Below, in pieces: positions 16,135 to 24,482 of a stretch of DNA of 33,627 nt (position 1 is its first letter; every line of letters begins with the position of its first letter). The DNA is from Methanobacteriota archaeon. Its GTDB lineage: Archaea > Thermoplasmatota > Poseidoniia > Poseidoniales > Poseidoniaceae. A program made the translations under genes and the position numbers. The notes beneath the pieces were generated by a model. The model searched no databases. It had not been told where the DNA came from and was given only the letters and a program-made list of their open reading frames with translations. The stretch spans positions 1-33,627 of the forward strand of contig JAACDG010000012.1 of the NCBI GenBank assembly GCA_009937025.1. The letters are read 5' to 3'.

Positions 16135-17199
16135 ATGAGCGAGTCGCTGATCGATGAAGACATCCGGAGAGCGAGGACACTCCCTTCCCAATTCTACACT
16201 GAGGTAGATGAATTTGAGCGCCTGAAAAGCGTTTTCACAGGCTGGCAATTTGCTGCACATCGATCTGAATTGGAGAGCAATTCAATTCAACCACTCGAAC
16301 ATATTGAGGCTATCAACGGTGAATCAATGGTTTTGATGAAAGGCCAAGAAACAAATTGTGTTTCCAATGTTTGTACCCACCGAGGAATGCGATTAGCACT
16401 CGAAGCGTGCAGCAAAAAAACACTGCAATGCCGCTATCATGGACGCACATTCGATCTTGACGGAACCTTTCGCCATATGCCCGAATTTGAACAAGCCATA
16501 GGCTTTCCAAGTGAAGAAGACAACCTCAAACAATTTCCTCTCAAACAATGGATGGGGATGTTTTTCACTGCACAAGGCGAGGGAATAGATTTGCCCTGGG
16601 ATCTGCTTGAGCAACGCTTGGGGTTCCTCGCACCAGAATCATACTCCCACGATACAGACCGAGAGCGAGACCACAGTGTTGATGCCAATTGGTTGTTGTA
16701 TGTTGACAATTTCTTAGAAGGGTTTCACATTCCTTATGTTCATCCTGAACTCAACCAAGCACTCGATTATTCAGGCTACATCACCGAGACCTTTGACGGC
16801 GGGGTGTTACAAATCGGCAAGGCAATGGATGGCGATGTTAAGTTCGATTTACCACCAGGCCATCCAGATGAAGGCCAAGATATCGCTGCGTACTATCTGT
16901 GGCTCTTCCCGAACATGATGTTCAACTTCTATCCGTGGGGATTATCGGTCAACGTGGTTATTCCAGTCTCACACAACCGGTGCCGCGTACTCTATCGCGG
17001 CTATGTCAGCGATGCAGAACTTGCCAATCAAGGCGCAGGTTCAGTGCTTGATACCGTTGAACATCAAGACCAGTGGGTGATTGAAGAAGTGCAGAAAGGT
17101 ATGGCGTCAAAAGCCTATGACCGAGGAAGATATTCACCGACCAAAGAGCAAGGTGTGCATCATTTTCACAGAATGCTCACACAGTTTATCGGCGAGTAA
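16135..17199 (+). CDS. Rieske non-haem iron oxygenase, alpha-subunit type
   Basis: This enzyme would carry out O2-dependent hydroxylation or demethylation with electrons from a ferredoxin or reductase not seen in the window. The Rieske [2Fe-2S] motif is complete: C-x-H (CTH) and, 16 residues later, C-x2-H (CRYH), at about residues 80-102. The mononuclear iron site follows in NWLLYVDNFLEGFHIPYVH, with the H-x4-H pair. At 354 residues it has the normal length. The ATG at 16135 directly follows the cupin stop and is preferred to 16117, which lies inside the cupin gene. The substrate is unknown; quaternary amine and aromatic-ring oxygenases share this layout. Confidence 0.9.
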   Translation: MSESLIDEDIRRARTLPSQFYTEVDEFERLKSVFTGWQFAAHRSELESNSIQPLEHIEAINGESMVLMKGQETNCVSNVCTHRGMRLALEACSKKTLQCRYHGRTFDLDGTFRHMPEFEQAIGFPSEEDNLKQFPLKQWMGMFFTAQGEGIDLPWDLLEQRLGFLAPESYSHDTDRERDHSVDANWLLYVDNFLEGFHIPYVHPELNQALDYSGYITETFDGGVLQIGKAMDGDVKFDLPPGHPDEGQDIAAYYLWLFPNMMFNFYPWGLSVNVVIPVSHNRCRVLYRGYVSDAELANQGAGSVLDTVEHQDQWVIEEVQKGMASKAYDRGRYSPTKEQGVHHFHRMLTQFIGE

Positions 17200-17226
17200 G
17201 CACCAAAAGAAAACCGAACGAAAGAC

Positions 17227-17262
17227 TGCTCAAAAACACAGAACACAGTATGTTTTTGAGCA
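17227..17262. repeat. Perfect 12-bp inverted repeat between Rieske oxygenase and the next gene
   Basis: TGCTCAAAAACA and TGTTTTTGAGCA are exact reverse complements separated by a 12-base spacer. The repeat lies 28 bases after the oxygenase stop and 37 bases before the next start codon. It could fold as a transcription-end hairpin or serve as an operator for the downstream gene. It is too short and lacks the partner features of an insertion-sequence end. Confidence 0.75.
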
Positions 17263-17298
17263 AGTGTTCAAGGACTGTGTGGGCACAGATTTGCGCCA

Positions 17299-17820
17299 AT
17301 GGACTTAGATTCTGCATCTCAATGGGCTGAAGTTTTAGGACTGGTAACCATTTTTGGAGCAGCGATTTACAGCTGGATTACAATTAAGGAAATGAAGAAG
17401 GACAGAAAAGCGTCATCTTCATTGAAACTGTCTGAATTATGGCAAAATAAAGACTTCTCACACGGAAGCATCTCAATCTGGATGCAACCTGATGACTTGA
17501 AATCATTCAAAGAATTGGAAGAGTTTCATGGAGAAAATTATCCTAAAGTTTTCACCGTATTGCTGACTTGGGAAAGCATAGCAATTACTCTTCACGATGG
17601 GCATTTTGATTTCGATGTTGTTCGAAAACAATTTTCTCTCTCCATGATTACTGCATGGCAAAAGAACAAGTTGATTATTGAAAATTTCAGAAAAGAGCAG
17701 GAAAGCGAGCAAGCGTTTGAATGGCTTCAATGGGTTGCTGAAAGAATGATTGACTATTATGACGGCGAAGATGAAGTCGTTCCTGCACAAATCGCTTACA
17801 AAGATTGGAAGCCTTCGTAA
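17299..17820 (+). CDS. Small membrane-anchored protein, DUF4760-like
   Basis: The protein has 173 residues. One N-terminal membrane segment (EVLGLVTIFGAAIYSWITI, about residues 11-29) is followed by a charged, largely helical cytoplasmic domain rich in Trp, Glu and Lys. This layout recalls DUF4760-type proteins, which are widespread and scattered in bacteria and phages; the assignment is tentative. It is flanked by an inverted repeat upstream and a convergent membrane-protein gene downstream, and looks like a single-gene accessory insertion. I see no catalytic motif. Confidence 0.65.
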   Translation: MDLDSASQWAEVLGLVTIFGAAIYSWITIKEMKKDRKASSSLKLSELWQNKDFSHGSISIWMQPDDLKSFKELEEFHGENYPKVFTVLLTWESIAITLHDGHFDFDVVRKQFSLSMITAWQKNKLIIENFRKEQESEQAFEWLQWVAERMIDYYDGEDEVVPAQIAYKDWKPS

Positions 17821-17866
17821 TCCGAATTTGACTGAAAAAAACTCAGGTTTTCGAATGAGAATTGAG

Positions 17867-18730
17867 TCAAGCGACCGTTGGGTCCATGTGGAAGTGATTC
17901 ATTCCGAAGTTCTGATAAATTTCAGGCATCTCACCGTTCTTCGAATAAAGATAGAGTGCAGTAACTGCGACTTGTTCAGCCGCATTGGTCCATGCCAGTG
18001 CAATAGAAACTCCGACAACGCCAATTCCTAAACCGATGTACCAGAGTGGGCCAAGTGCAACCATCATGACAAACGAAACGATGGCGATGAGGACAACGAA
18101 AAACCCTCCAATCAAACCAATTCCAAGGCCAGAAGTGATGTTTTCACCCCATGTTTTGAAAAACATATTCTTACTTGATTTGAGACTGTCACCAAGACCT
18201 TGGTCTTCGATAATCATGTGTGGAATCATGAAGAACGTCATCATCCACCAAACAGCCGCTCCAATGGCGGTAAGAATAATTGCAACAACTGCAGCTCCTC
18301 CTTTCTGATATCTTGCAGCTTGGTTGAGAAGTTTCAACAACAAACCAACCGTTCCTGCTATGATTCCCCAGAGGATAATAATGTGGATTTTACTCATTGC
18401 AGCGGACACACCGTCCATAAAACTCGGGTCGCCACCAGTAAGTCGGATATGTGAATTTGCTACAATGGCACTGTTCCAAAACGTTACAATAATTGAAAGA
18501 ACCATGTATCCTACAAAGATGAAAGCCATGAATGCCCCAGTCATTTGCCCTTCAGCATCAACAGCCCAATCCTGTTCCAGATATTGCGGTATACTCATTG
18601 CAGCCATCGTCAAAATACTCAAAATACCACAAATAAACATGTAAATAATCAATTCAGGGTCTTTCTTAACCACTGACATACTTAATTTGCTCATTTTCCA
18701 TCCGCGGCCTATCGTTGCAAAGAAACCCAT
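17867..18730 (-). CDS. Polytopic membrane protein, DUF6159-like
   Basis: The protein has 287 residues. A short amphipathic N-terminus (FFATIGRGWKMSKLSMSVVKKDPEL) is followed by about six membrane segments, including IIYMFICGILSILTMAAMSI, AFIFVGYMVLSIIVTFW and GIGLIGGFFVVLIAIVSFVMM. The N-terminal GRGWKMSKLSMSVVKKDPELI pattern and overall layout match the DUF6159 family as I remember it, which has no assigned function. It lies downstream of the VWA gene on the same strand, 66 bases away, and faces the DUF4760-like gene. Confidence 0.72.
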   Translation of the reverse strand: MGFFATIGRGWKMSKLSMSVVKKDPELIIYMFICGILSILTMAAMSIPQYLEQDWAVDAEGQMTGAFMAFIFVGYMVLSIIVTFWNSAIVANSHIRLTGGDPSFMDGVSAAMSKIHIIILWGIIAGTVGLLLKLLNQAARYQKGGAAVVAIILTAIGAAVWWMMTFFMIPHMIIEDQGLGDSLKSSKNMFFKTWGENITSGLGIGLIGGFFVVLIAIVSFVMMVALGPLWYIGLGIGVVGVSIALAWTNAAEQVAVTALYLYSKNGEMPEIYQNFGMNHFHMDPTVA

Positions 18731-18796
18731 GTTGCTTTACAGGTAGGGGGAGTACATGTGGTTGCCGGTAATTTTTGAACTCTTACGCCCAAATAT

Positions 18797-20518
18797 TCAC
18801 CAATATTCGACACGCGGTGCCTTGATTCGCAAATTTGTGCTTTGATAATGGAACATGTCTGCCAACAGCGTTTGGAATTCCAAATAACAAGGGTGTTTGT
18901 GTAGGCCGAGTGTTTTGGATTCATTGGAAAGCCGAATTAAGATGAACTTCGGACGATTTCCACGAGAAAAGAGCCATTCATGTACCACTTGAATGTAAGT
19001 AATACGAAGTGATTCACAAAATGCTTCACCAACTGTTTGCGGCTCAAGCGAAACTAACGATGGCCAATCATCAGGCACCCACTTGTCATTGAAGTGATTC
19101 CATGAAGGTTTGAAAACCAATTCTGCATACGAGCGTTGAATTGGGCGTAATTTGGATTCCAACTCTGCAACCAGCCCTTTTTTGTTAAAGGCTTCAGAAA
19201 GTTTCTCAACATATGCGGGATAGACTGGAGGGTCGATGACCACTGAATATCGCGCCTTACTTGTCCCCAAATGTGGATATATTTCCCATTCACGAGTAGG
19301 GTTGTCATTGAAGTCGTACTCATTTCGCTCCCACTTTTCATCATCCAATTCAGGCGGTGGCGGGGGTGGAAGTTCTTCTGGATAGATGACCACTCTTGCA
19401 CCAGAGTTGGAAAGCGTATCTAAGAGAGTCTCCGAGATGTTTTCACCCCGAACGATAATTCGACGGTTTTCAATAGGAACATCTGAACTTCGAATTTGGG
19501 AAAGGAACGTGAAGAGGTTGTCAATCTTCATGCTTGCAATAAGAGAGACATCGGCTGCAGATAGGGCCCATGAATCAATTGGAATTCCTGGCGTATCTGA
19601 AAACAAAGGAGTAGAACGCATCGAGACCCAGTTTTCGTAGGCTTGAATATTCTCAATTTGCTCATCACCTCGGATTCGAAGCAAGTCGTTCTGCCATTGA
19701 GAAAGTTGTTCAGGGTTAGTGTCCTCAATCGTCAAGTCGCCATAGGTATAGCCTGTGTAAGCAGGAGCGGGAGGGGCGATTTCAGTTGTGATCTCAAGGT
19801 CCCCTTCCTGTCGAGACTCGAGATATTCTTGTTGCCTTCTCTGCCGACTTGCCATACGAGCAATTGGGTTGAGTGATTCTTCAAGGGCGCCCCCGACTTC
19901 TTCGACGGCTTGCTCGACATCGTCTCCTGCTTCAACGATATTGACGAATGAACCTCCGCTTGCACCACTCACTTGGCGAAATACATTCACCGATGAATCG
20001 GGCAATCCAAGTCCAATGATGTGAAACTCAACATCAATACCAATTTTTTTGATTGCCTCGATACATGGCTGGAACCCCTGTACTCCATTGAACGGCGGAG
20101 GGGAACTCATGTCCATTCCATCACTGATTAAGAAAAACAACCAATCGACACTGTCCTTGCCGAGTTCTTCAGCCTCTTCGACCAAGAATTTCCAAAGATA
20201 TGTCCCCCCATTGGCTTTTGGAAACTGTATTTTCAATAAATCCTCATGGCTACGAAAGTCAAGAGGAGCAAGGACTCTGGAGCGGCCTCTGCTGTTAATG
20301 GTCGAAACTTTGGTTTGACGGTCTTTGAATGTCGGAACAAGATTTTCCCACATTGCTTTAGCAACTAATTGCTTTTTCACTTTTCCTTTGAGCCCGATAC
20401 CTCGTCGAATTTTGCTGAAAATAGAATTGGCCTCTCCGGAGAAATCTTCACTCATTTCACCTTGAATTCGTTCATTCATTGAACCAGAGGTATCGACATA
20501 AATTGCTATTTTCACCAT
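18797..20518 (-). CDS. VWA-domain protein
   Basis: The protein has 573 residues with a von Willebrand factor A domain at the very N-terminus: KIAIYVDTSGSMNE gives a full metal-ion-dependent adhesion site (DxSxS), and DWLFFLISDGMDM supplies the later acidic residue. There is no signal peptide, so it is probably cytoplasmic. The middle holds a proline-rich linker (PPPPPPELDDE). The C-terminal 150 residues form a domain I do not recognise, with conserved-looking tryptophans. The track start is eleven codons too early; the ATG at 20518 puts the VWA strand directly at the N-terminus. It is divergent from a TPR protein across about 130 bases, which hints at a shared regulatory or assembly function. 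Confidence 0.82.
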   Translation of the reverse strand: MVKIAIYVDTSGSMNERIQGEMSEDFSGEANSIFSKIRRGIGLKGKVKKQLVAKAMWENLVPTFKDRQTKVSTINSRGRSRVLAPLDFRSHEDLLKIQFPKANGGTYLWKFLVEEAEELGKDSVDWLFFLISDGMDMSSPPPFNGVQGFQPCIEAIKKIGIDVEFHIIGLGLPDSSVNVFRQVSGASGGSFVNIVEAGDDVEQAVEEVGGALEESLNPIARMASRQRRQQEYLESRQEGDLEITTEIAPPAPAYTGYTYGDLTIEDTNPEQLSQWQNDLLRIRGDEQIENIQAYENWVSMRSTPLFSDTPGIPIDSWALSAADVSLIASMKIDNLFTFLSQIRSSDVPIENRRIIVRGENISETLLDTLSNSGARVVIYPEELPPPPPPELDDEKWERNEYDFNDNPTREWEIYPHLGTSKARYSVVIDPPVYPAYVEKLSEAFNKKGLVAELESKLRPIQRSYAELVFKPSWNHFNDKWVPDDWPSLVSLEPQTVGEAFCESLRITYIQVVHEWLFSRGNRPKFILIRLSNESKTLGLHKHPCYLEFQTLLADMFHYQSTNLRIKAPRVEYW

Positions 20519-20608
20519 GCTGAAGCGCCCCCGTATGAGGGTTAATGGCATTGATATATCATTTAATAGTACTTATCCGACTTTCGACTTTAACCGAGAA
20601 AAAGCCGA

Positions 20609-20616
20609 TTTAAAAC
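20609..20616 (+). promoter_or_regulatory. TATA-like box for the TPR gene
   Basis: TTTAAAAC, preceded by GAGAAAAAGCCGA as a possible BRE, lies about 40 bases before the start of the TPR gene. No Shine-Dalgarno-like sequence precedes that start, so a short or unstructured leader is expected. The AT-rich stretch at 20551-20570 (GATATATCATTTAATAG) could serve the opposite VWA gene. Confidence 0.4.
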
Positions 20617-20651
20617 AATAGTTAGATAGTTGAACACCTCTTGTATGAATC

Positions 20652-22085
20652 ATGGTGGAGCGGAAACTGAGCCCAGACGGGAAGTCCGAATGGACCGGTT
20701 CGGAATGGGTTCCAGTCGGTACAGAAGTGCACCATGCGCCAGGGGCAAATGTCTACACTCAGCAAAAAATTGTTGACAGCGTCATTATGGGCAACCTTAC
20801 TTCGCAAACAATTGTACAAAACAGTCCTGAGGATATGGCAAAAGCCATGGTATTGGCCCTTGAACAAATTGGATTTGTGGGGAATGTCCAAAACTCAAAA
20901 CCGTCGAATCAACAGATGTCTAATGTTCAAAACCTTTTGAAAGCAGGTGATAAACTCAATTCTCAAGGTATCAAGATTCAAGGTTCAACCGATTTGAAAC
21001 TTGGAAATGCAGCTCGTTTGACCGGGCGATATCAAGGGGCCATGGAACATTACCAAAGAGCGCTCAAGACATTCCGCGAAGAATCAAATCGCAGTGGCGA
21101 GGCGGATGCCCTCCTCAACATTGGATATCTTGCTCTGAATCAAGGCGATGTACCTGGCGCCTATGTGAATTTCCAAGATGCGCAAGCAATGAAATTAGAA
21201 CTCGGCGAGAAAAATGGCGAGGCCGATGTAATTTTAGCCATGGCAAACCTCGCTCTTAGCGGTAATGAATACGAACAAGCGCAAAACTTGTTTTCTCAAG
21301 CCCTCGAAATTAAGGAATCACATGCCGATGAAAACGGTGTCGCAATTGCTCTCAACGGCCTTGGAAACATTCTTGAATCGAAAAAAGAATATGAGGGGGC
21401 GCAACTTCACTATCGCCAATGCTTGATCATCAAACGAAAGCAAAAGGATTTGGAAGGTGAAGCAATCATTCTCGCGAATCTTTCCACAGTTGCTGAACGC
21501 CTTGGAAACATGAGTGATGCCCAACGCCTAACCAATGAAAGCGTCGCAATCAAGCGGCAAATTGGTGACAGGAGGGGCGAAGCATTCTCCAATATCCAAC
21601 TCGCAGACCAAGCCAAACAACGTGGCGACTTCGTCGAGGCCGAGCGTTTGTACAAAATGGCATTGAAGATGAAAAAGAAACTTTCAGATTTACGCGGCCA
21701 ATCCGACACTCTCAACCTTTTGGGCGTCTTTTTCGAAGAACAAGACCAATTTGTTGAAGCAGAACGTTACTTCAATGAATCACTCGATATTATGCGCCAA
21801 CTTGGCGACCGTCAAGGCGAAGGAATAGCCCAATTTAACATTGGAAATACCCTGCTTTATCGTCATCAGTTTGAGGACGCTCAAGAGAAATTTGAATTGA
21901 GTTTACGCCTTGCTAAAACGGTGAATGACCATGAAGGGCATTCGGATGCACTCATTCAACTCGCCGCTATTGCAGAACAGGGGCAAGACATTCAACGCCG
22001 CCAAACCTTGTTAACTGAAGCTGCTGCAGTTTTACGTCAAAACAATCTCCCTGTTACCGGTTGGCTTCAAGAAAACGGTTTCTAA
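20652..22085 (+). CDS. TPR-repeat protein (about eight 40-residue repeats)
   Basis: The protein has 477 residues. The N-terminus carries a short Trp-rich motif, SPDGKSEWTGSEWVPV, also found as a remnant in front of the membrane protein at 24.2 kb and probably a lineage-typical tag. From about residue 100 to 465 it consists of tetratricopeptide repeats with 40-residue spacing, as in kinesin-light-chain and LGN-type TPRs. Repeat units share G-x-A-x2-N-x-G or a similar helix A, and A-x2-Y/F-x4-A in helix B (GEADALLNIGYLALNQGD; GEGIAQFNIGNTLLYRHQF). Such superhelices bind peptides or other proteins. It has no catalytic domain, no signal peptide and no membrane segment. It diverges from the VWA protein, a likely partner by context. 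Confidence 0.88.
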   Translation: MVERKLSPDGKSEWTGSEWVPVGTEVHHAPGANVYTQQKIVDSVIMGNLTSQTIVQNSPEDMAKAMVLALEQIGFVGNVQNSKPSNQQMSNVQNLLKAGDKLNSQGIKIQGSTDLKLGNAARLTGRYQGAMEHYQRALKTFREESNRSGEADALLNIGYLALNQGDVPGAYVNFQDAQAMKLELGEKNGEADVILAMANLALSGNEYEQAQNLFSQALEIKESHADENGVAIALNGLGNILESKKEYEGAQLHYRQCLIIKRKQKDLEGEAIILANLSTVAERLGNMSDAQRLTNESVAIKRQIGDRRGEAFSNIQLADQAKQRGDFVEAERLYKMALKMKKKLSDLRGQSDTLNLLGVFFEEQDQFVEAERYFNESLDIMRQLGDRQGEGIAQFNIGNTLLYRHQFEDAQEKFELSLRLAKTVNDHEGHSDALIQLAAIAEQGQDIQRRQTLLTEAAAVLRQNNLPVTGWLQENGF

Positions 22086-22156
22086 TGTTGCGAAATTCAT
22101 CTTCGGCATATTTGAGTCAGAGAATCTGAAGCGGACCAATCGAATGCCGACGCACA

Positions 22157-22918
22157 TCACGAAAACAGTGCTCGATTGATATCTTCACGAGTAATTGAAC
22201 AAAATTGGCCAAGCCCAAGCGCATATTCTTCTAACACTAATCCTTCGGTTGACACACGATGTAAATGGCTCACATGATTTCCAAGTGTTGTGAACATTCG
22301 GCGGATTTGCCGCTTCTTGCCCTCATCGATTGTCAGCAAAGCGCACGATGGGCTTTCCAAGTCGATGATTGCTGGGCGAGTTTGAAACTCTTCTAACGAG
22401 CCGTATTCGACCACAGAGACATTCACGCCTTTTCGAATTGAATCGAGTTGAGCATCGGTAATCGGCTCTTCAGTTTCGACGCGATAGGTCTTCTTGATTT
22501 TCCTATTTGGGTCAGGTACTGAATGAACCAATTTTCCATCGGTTGTCACCAATAACAAACCAGTTGTGTCTTCGTCAAGCCTTCCAACGGTTACGAGCGT
22601 TTCGTAAACAGTGGGTTCCACGGCATTGCGAAACAGTTCATAGACCGATACTTTGTTGAGTTCAAGTTCTTGCGAATTCAGTCGAGAACAAATACAACCC
22701 GCAGGTTTGTTGAGGAGAAAATAGACATCACTTTGGGGTAGAAACAATTCTTTGCCACGGTACTTTACTGTGCGTTTTGCAGGTTTGAATTCATAGGCGA
22801 TGTTTTTGATAACCGAATCATTGACGGTGATGTCACCATCCCAAATGGCTTGTTTGACATCACTTTTTGATGTGAACTCCCCACATTTCGAAAGAAATTG
22901 ATGAAGCCGTAGTTTCAA
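22157..22918 (-). CDS. RsuA/RluB-family RNA pseudouridine synthase
   Basis: This enzyme isomerises uridine to pseudouridine in rRNA. An S4 RNA-binding domain fills the first 60 residues (LHQFLSKCGEFTSKSDVKQA). The catalytic domain carries the RsuA-type motif GRLDEDTTGLLLVTTDG with Asp115 as nucleophile, plus KTYRVETEEPI and EGKKRQIRRMF near the C-terminus. At 253 residues it matches bacterial members. The family is typically bacterial, so it was probably acquired by transfer. The start is TTG at 22918; no ATG is available upstream in frame, and the S4 domain begins directly there. It converges with the TPR gene, leaving a 71-base gap. Confidence 0.92.
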   Translation of the reverse strand: MKLRLHQFLSKCGEFTSKSDVKQAIWDGDITVNDSVIKNIAYEFKPAKRTVKYRGKELFLPQSDVYFLLNKPAGCICSRLNSQELELNKVSVYELFRNAVEPTVYETLVTVGRLDEDTTGLLLVTTDGKLVHSVPDPNRKIKKTYRVETEEPITDAQLDSIRKGVNVSVVEYGSLEEFQTRPAIIDLESPSCALLTIDEGKKRQIRRMFTTLGNHVSHLHRVSTEGLVLEEYALGLGQFCSITREDINRALFS

Positions 22919-23066
22919 TTGAACACGCTCATCTTCACGTGTATTGGCTGTGTTCTTAGCAGTTCCCTATGCTATACCATTCACATTTGAGAATAATTTG
23001 CAATCCGAATACAAAGTCAAATTATTCATCGAGTGCATCAATGCTGAGAACGTCTAAGATACAATT

Positions 23067-24221
23067 TCATTCGGCAGCATCAGCATACCCATAATACCAC
23101 TCAGAATTGTATTCCCAACTCCCATCCATACTGCCAATATTGACCTCTACGGCTATTTCACATCCTCCATTATCGCCGGAGCATATGTTGGTGAGACTGT
23201 CTTCGTAAACTATCAAACTTTCACCCACAGCCCAGTAACCGTCCTCGTTAACATCTAATTCATCAAATTCACACCCGGAATTTCGGCTTAACTGCCACCA
23301 CTCGCAAGTATAGGACTCTCCAGTTTCGGCGACGATTTTTATTGAAACGAATTCCCAGTGCCTCTCTGAATTACCTTGAAGCATATCAACAACGACCAAC
23401 GCATCACCTGCATCTTCACTCATGACATGCCCGTCTGAAGAATCCCAAGCATCACGGACATCAAAGACAAAATTGGCATCATCTTCTGAATCTGCCATTA
23501 CAGGGTTCATTAAAGCGTTTCCAATGCCATATGCGAGGAGACCGCCCAATATAATCACGATGACGCTGATCACCAAGACCACTTTCACTTTTTTATCGTC
23601 TTTTTCAGCAATTTGGGAGCCGAGTACTTCTCCATCCTCCGGAATGGCAAGTGACACATATTTTTCTTCGGAGTTTCTAGATTTTGCACGAATAATGAGG
23701 GACATTATACCTACAATCAAAAGGCCACCAATACCACAAAATCCTGAAAACATGGCGTCTTGATCAAACATTGTTTCGTCCTGAGTAGGGCAATTATAGT
23801 ACACTTCTGAGTCACATGCGTCATAATACGCATTTGCAGCTTGCGCCATGTAGAAAGCAGTTCCTGCAAAGAGCAATATCAAAAGCATAATCGATGCAGG
23901 TAGTACCCACCATGCCGACTTATTCATCATTGTCAAAACCGAAACAGTAATGATTCCGACAATGAAGAGAAGAGAGACATATGTTAGAATCTGTATGATA
24001 CCAATTGCATCGGCGAAATCATCTCCTTCGGAAGTGCCTTCGTCTTGGAAACCGGAAATATTGTCGGCATTTACGCCGAGAACAAATCCTACAATAAATA
24101 AAATCATAACCACAGACATCAATATGCCCGTTGAACCAGATAAAATCCTCAAGATTTTTGGAGGTTTACTCTCTGTTTCACCAATCATTTGGTGTTGAAA
24201 ATTGGGGTCGAAGGCCGGCAT
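23067..24221 (-). CDS. Multi-pass membrane protein with an acidic extracytoplasmic domain; N-terminus broken upstream
   Basis: From the ATG at 24221 the frame gives 384 residues. Four or five membrane segments are visible (ILMSVVMILFIVGFVLGV; ILTYVSLLFIVGIITVSVL; WVLPASIMLLILLFAGTAFY; GIGGLLIVGIMSLII; VVLVISVIVIILGGLLAYGI). A C-terminal domain of about 150 residues follows, rich in Asp, Glu and Trp with several cysteines (CEWW, GC, NIC, GGC), probably exported and disulphide-bonded. The start is probably not original: a degenerate upstream segment encodes the expected cytoplasmic N-terminus in two frames. The function is unknown. It lies downstream of aceE on the same strand. Confidence 0.75.
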   Translation of the reverse strand: MPAFDPNFQHQMIGETESKPPKILRILSGSTGILMSVVMILFIVGFVLGVNADNISGFQDEGTSEGDDFADAIGIIQILTYVSLLFIVGIITVSVLTMMNKSAWWVLPASIMLLILLFAGTAFYMAQAANAYYDACDSEVYYNCPTQDETMFDQDAMFSGFCGIGGLLIVGIMSLIIRAKSRNSEEKYVSLAIPEDGEVLGSQIAEKDDKKVKVVLVISVIVIILGGLLAYGIGNALMNPVMADSEDDANFVFDVRDAWDSSDGHVMSEDAGDALVVVDMLQGNSERHWEFVSIKIVAETGESYTCEWWQLSRNSGCEFDELDVNEDGYWAVGESLIVYEDSLTNICSGDNGGCEIAVEVNIGSMDGSWEYNSEWYYGYADAAE

Positions 24222-24436
24222 TGGAAGTGGGGCTGGAACCGAGTCCGGCAGAGGAGAGCACCCATCATTGGAGCAGAAGTATCTTCAATTTCGACAGGCA
24301 TTGCCTGGGATTCTGGAGTTTCAACTTCATTGACAGTGTTCTCTGGGGTAGATGTTGTGTGTTCCTCGTCAGTCTTCGGATTTCAGTTTTCTCCATCCCA
24401 TATCCATTTTCCATCTTCAGAAACTTCGCCAACCAT
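24222..24436 (-). pseudogene. Disrupted N-terminal segment of the membrane protein gene
   Basis: Reading from ATG at 24436 gives MVGEVSEDGKWIWDGEN, then TGA (24385-24383), then NPKTDEEHTTSTPENTVNEV and on to APMMGAL. The TGA stands where the tag motif seen in the TPR protein (SEWVPV) has tryptophan, so TGG-to-TGA is the simplest change. After MMGAL the coding frame must shift by one base, near a CTCTCCTCTGCC stretch, to continue as LPDSVPAPLPMPAFDPNF and enter the intact frame. Two independent lesions therefore separate this leader from the main frame. Confidence 0.7.
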
Positions 24437-24482
24437 ATTAAATGAGAGTATGGTTCTGCTTTTGAATATTACTTTTTCATTC

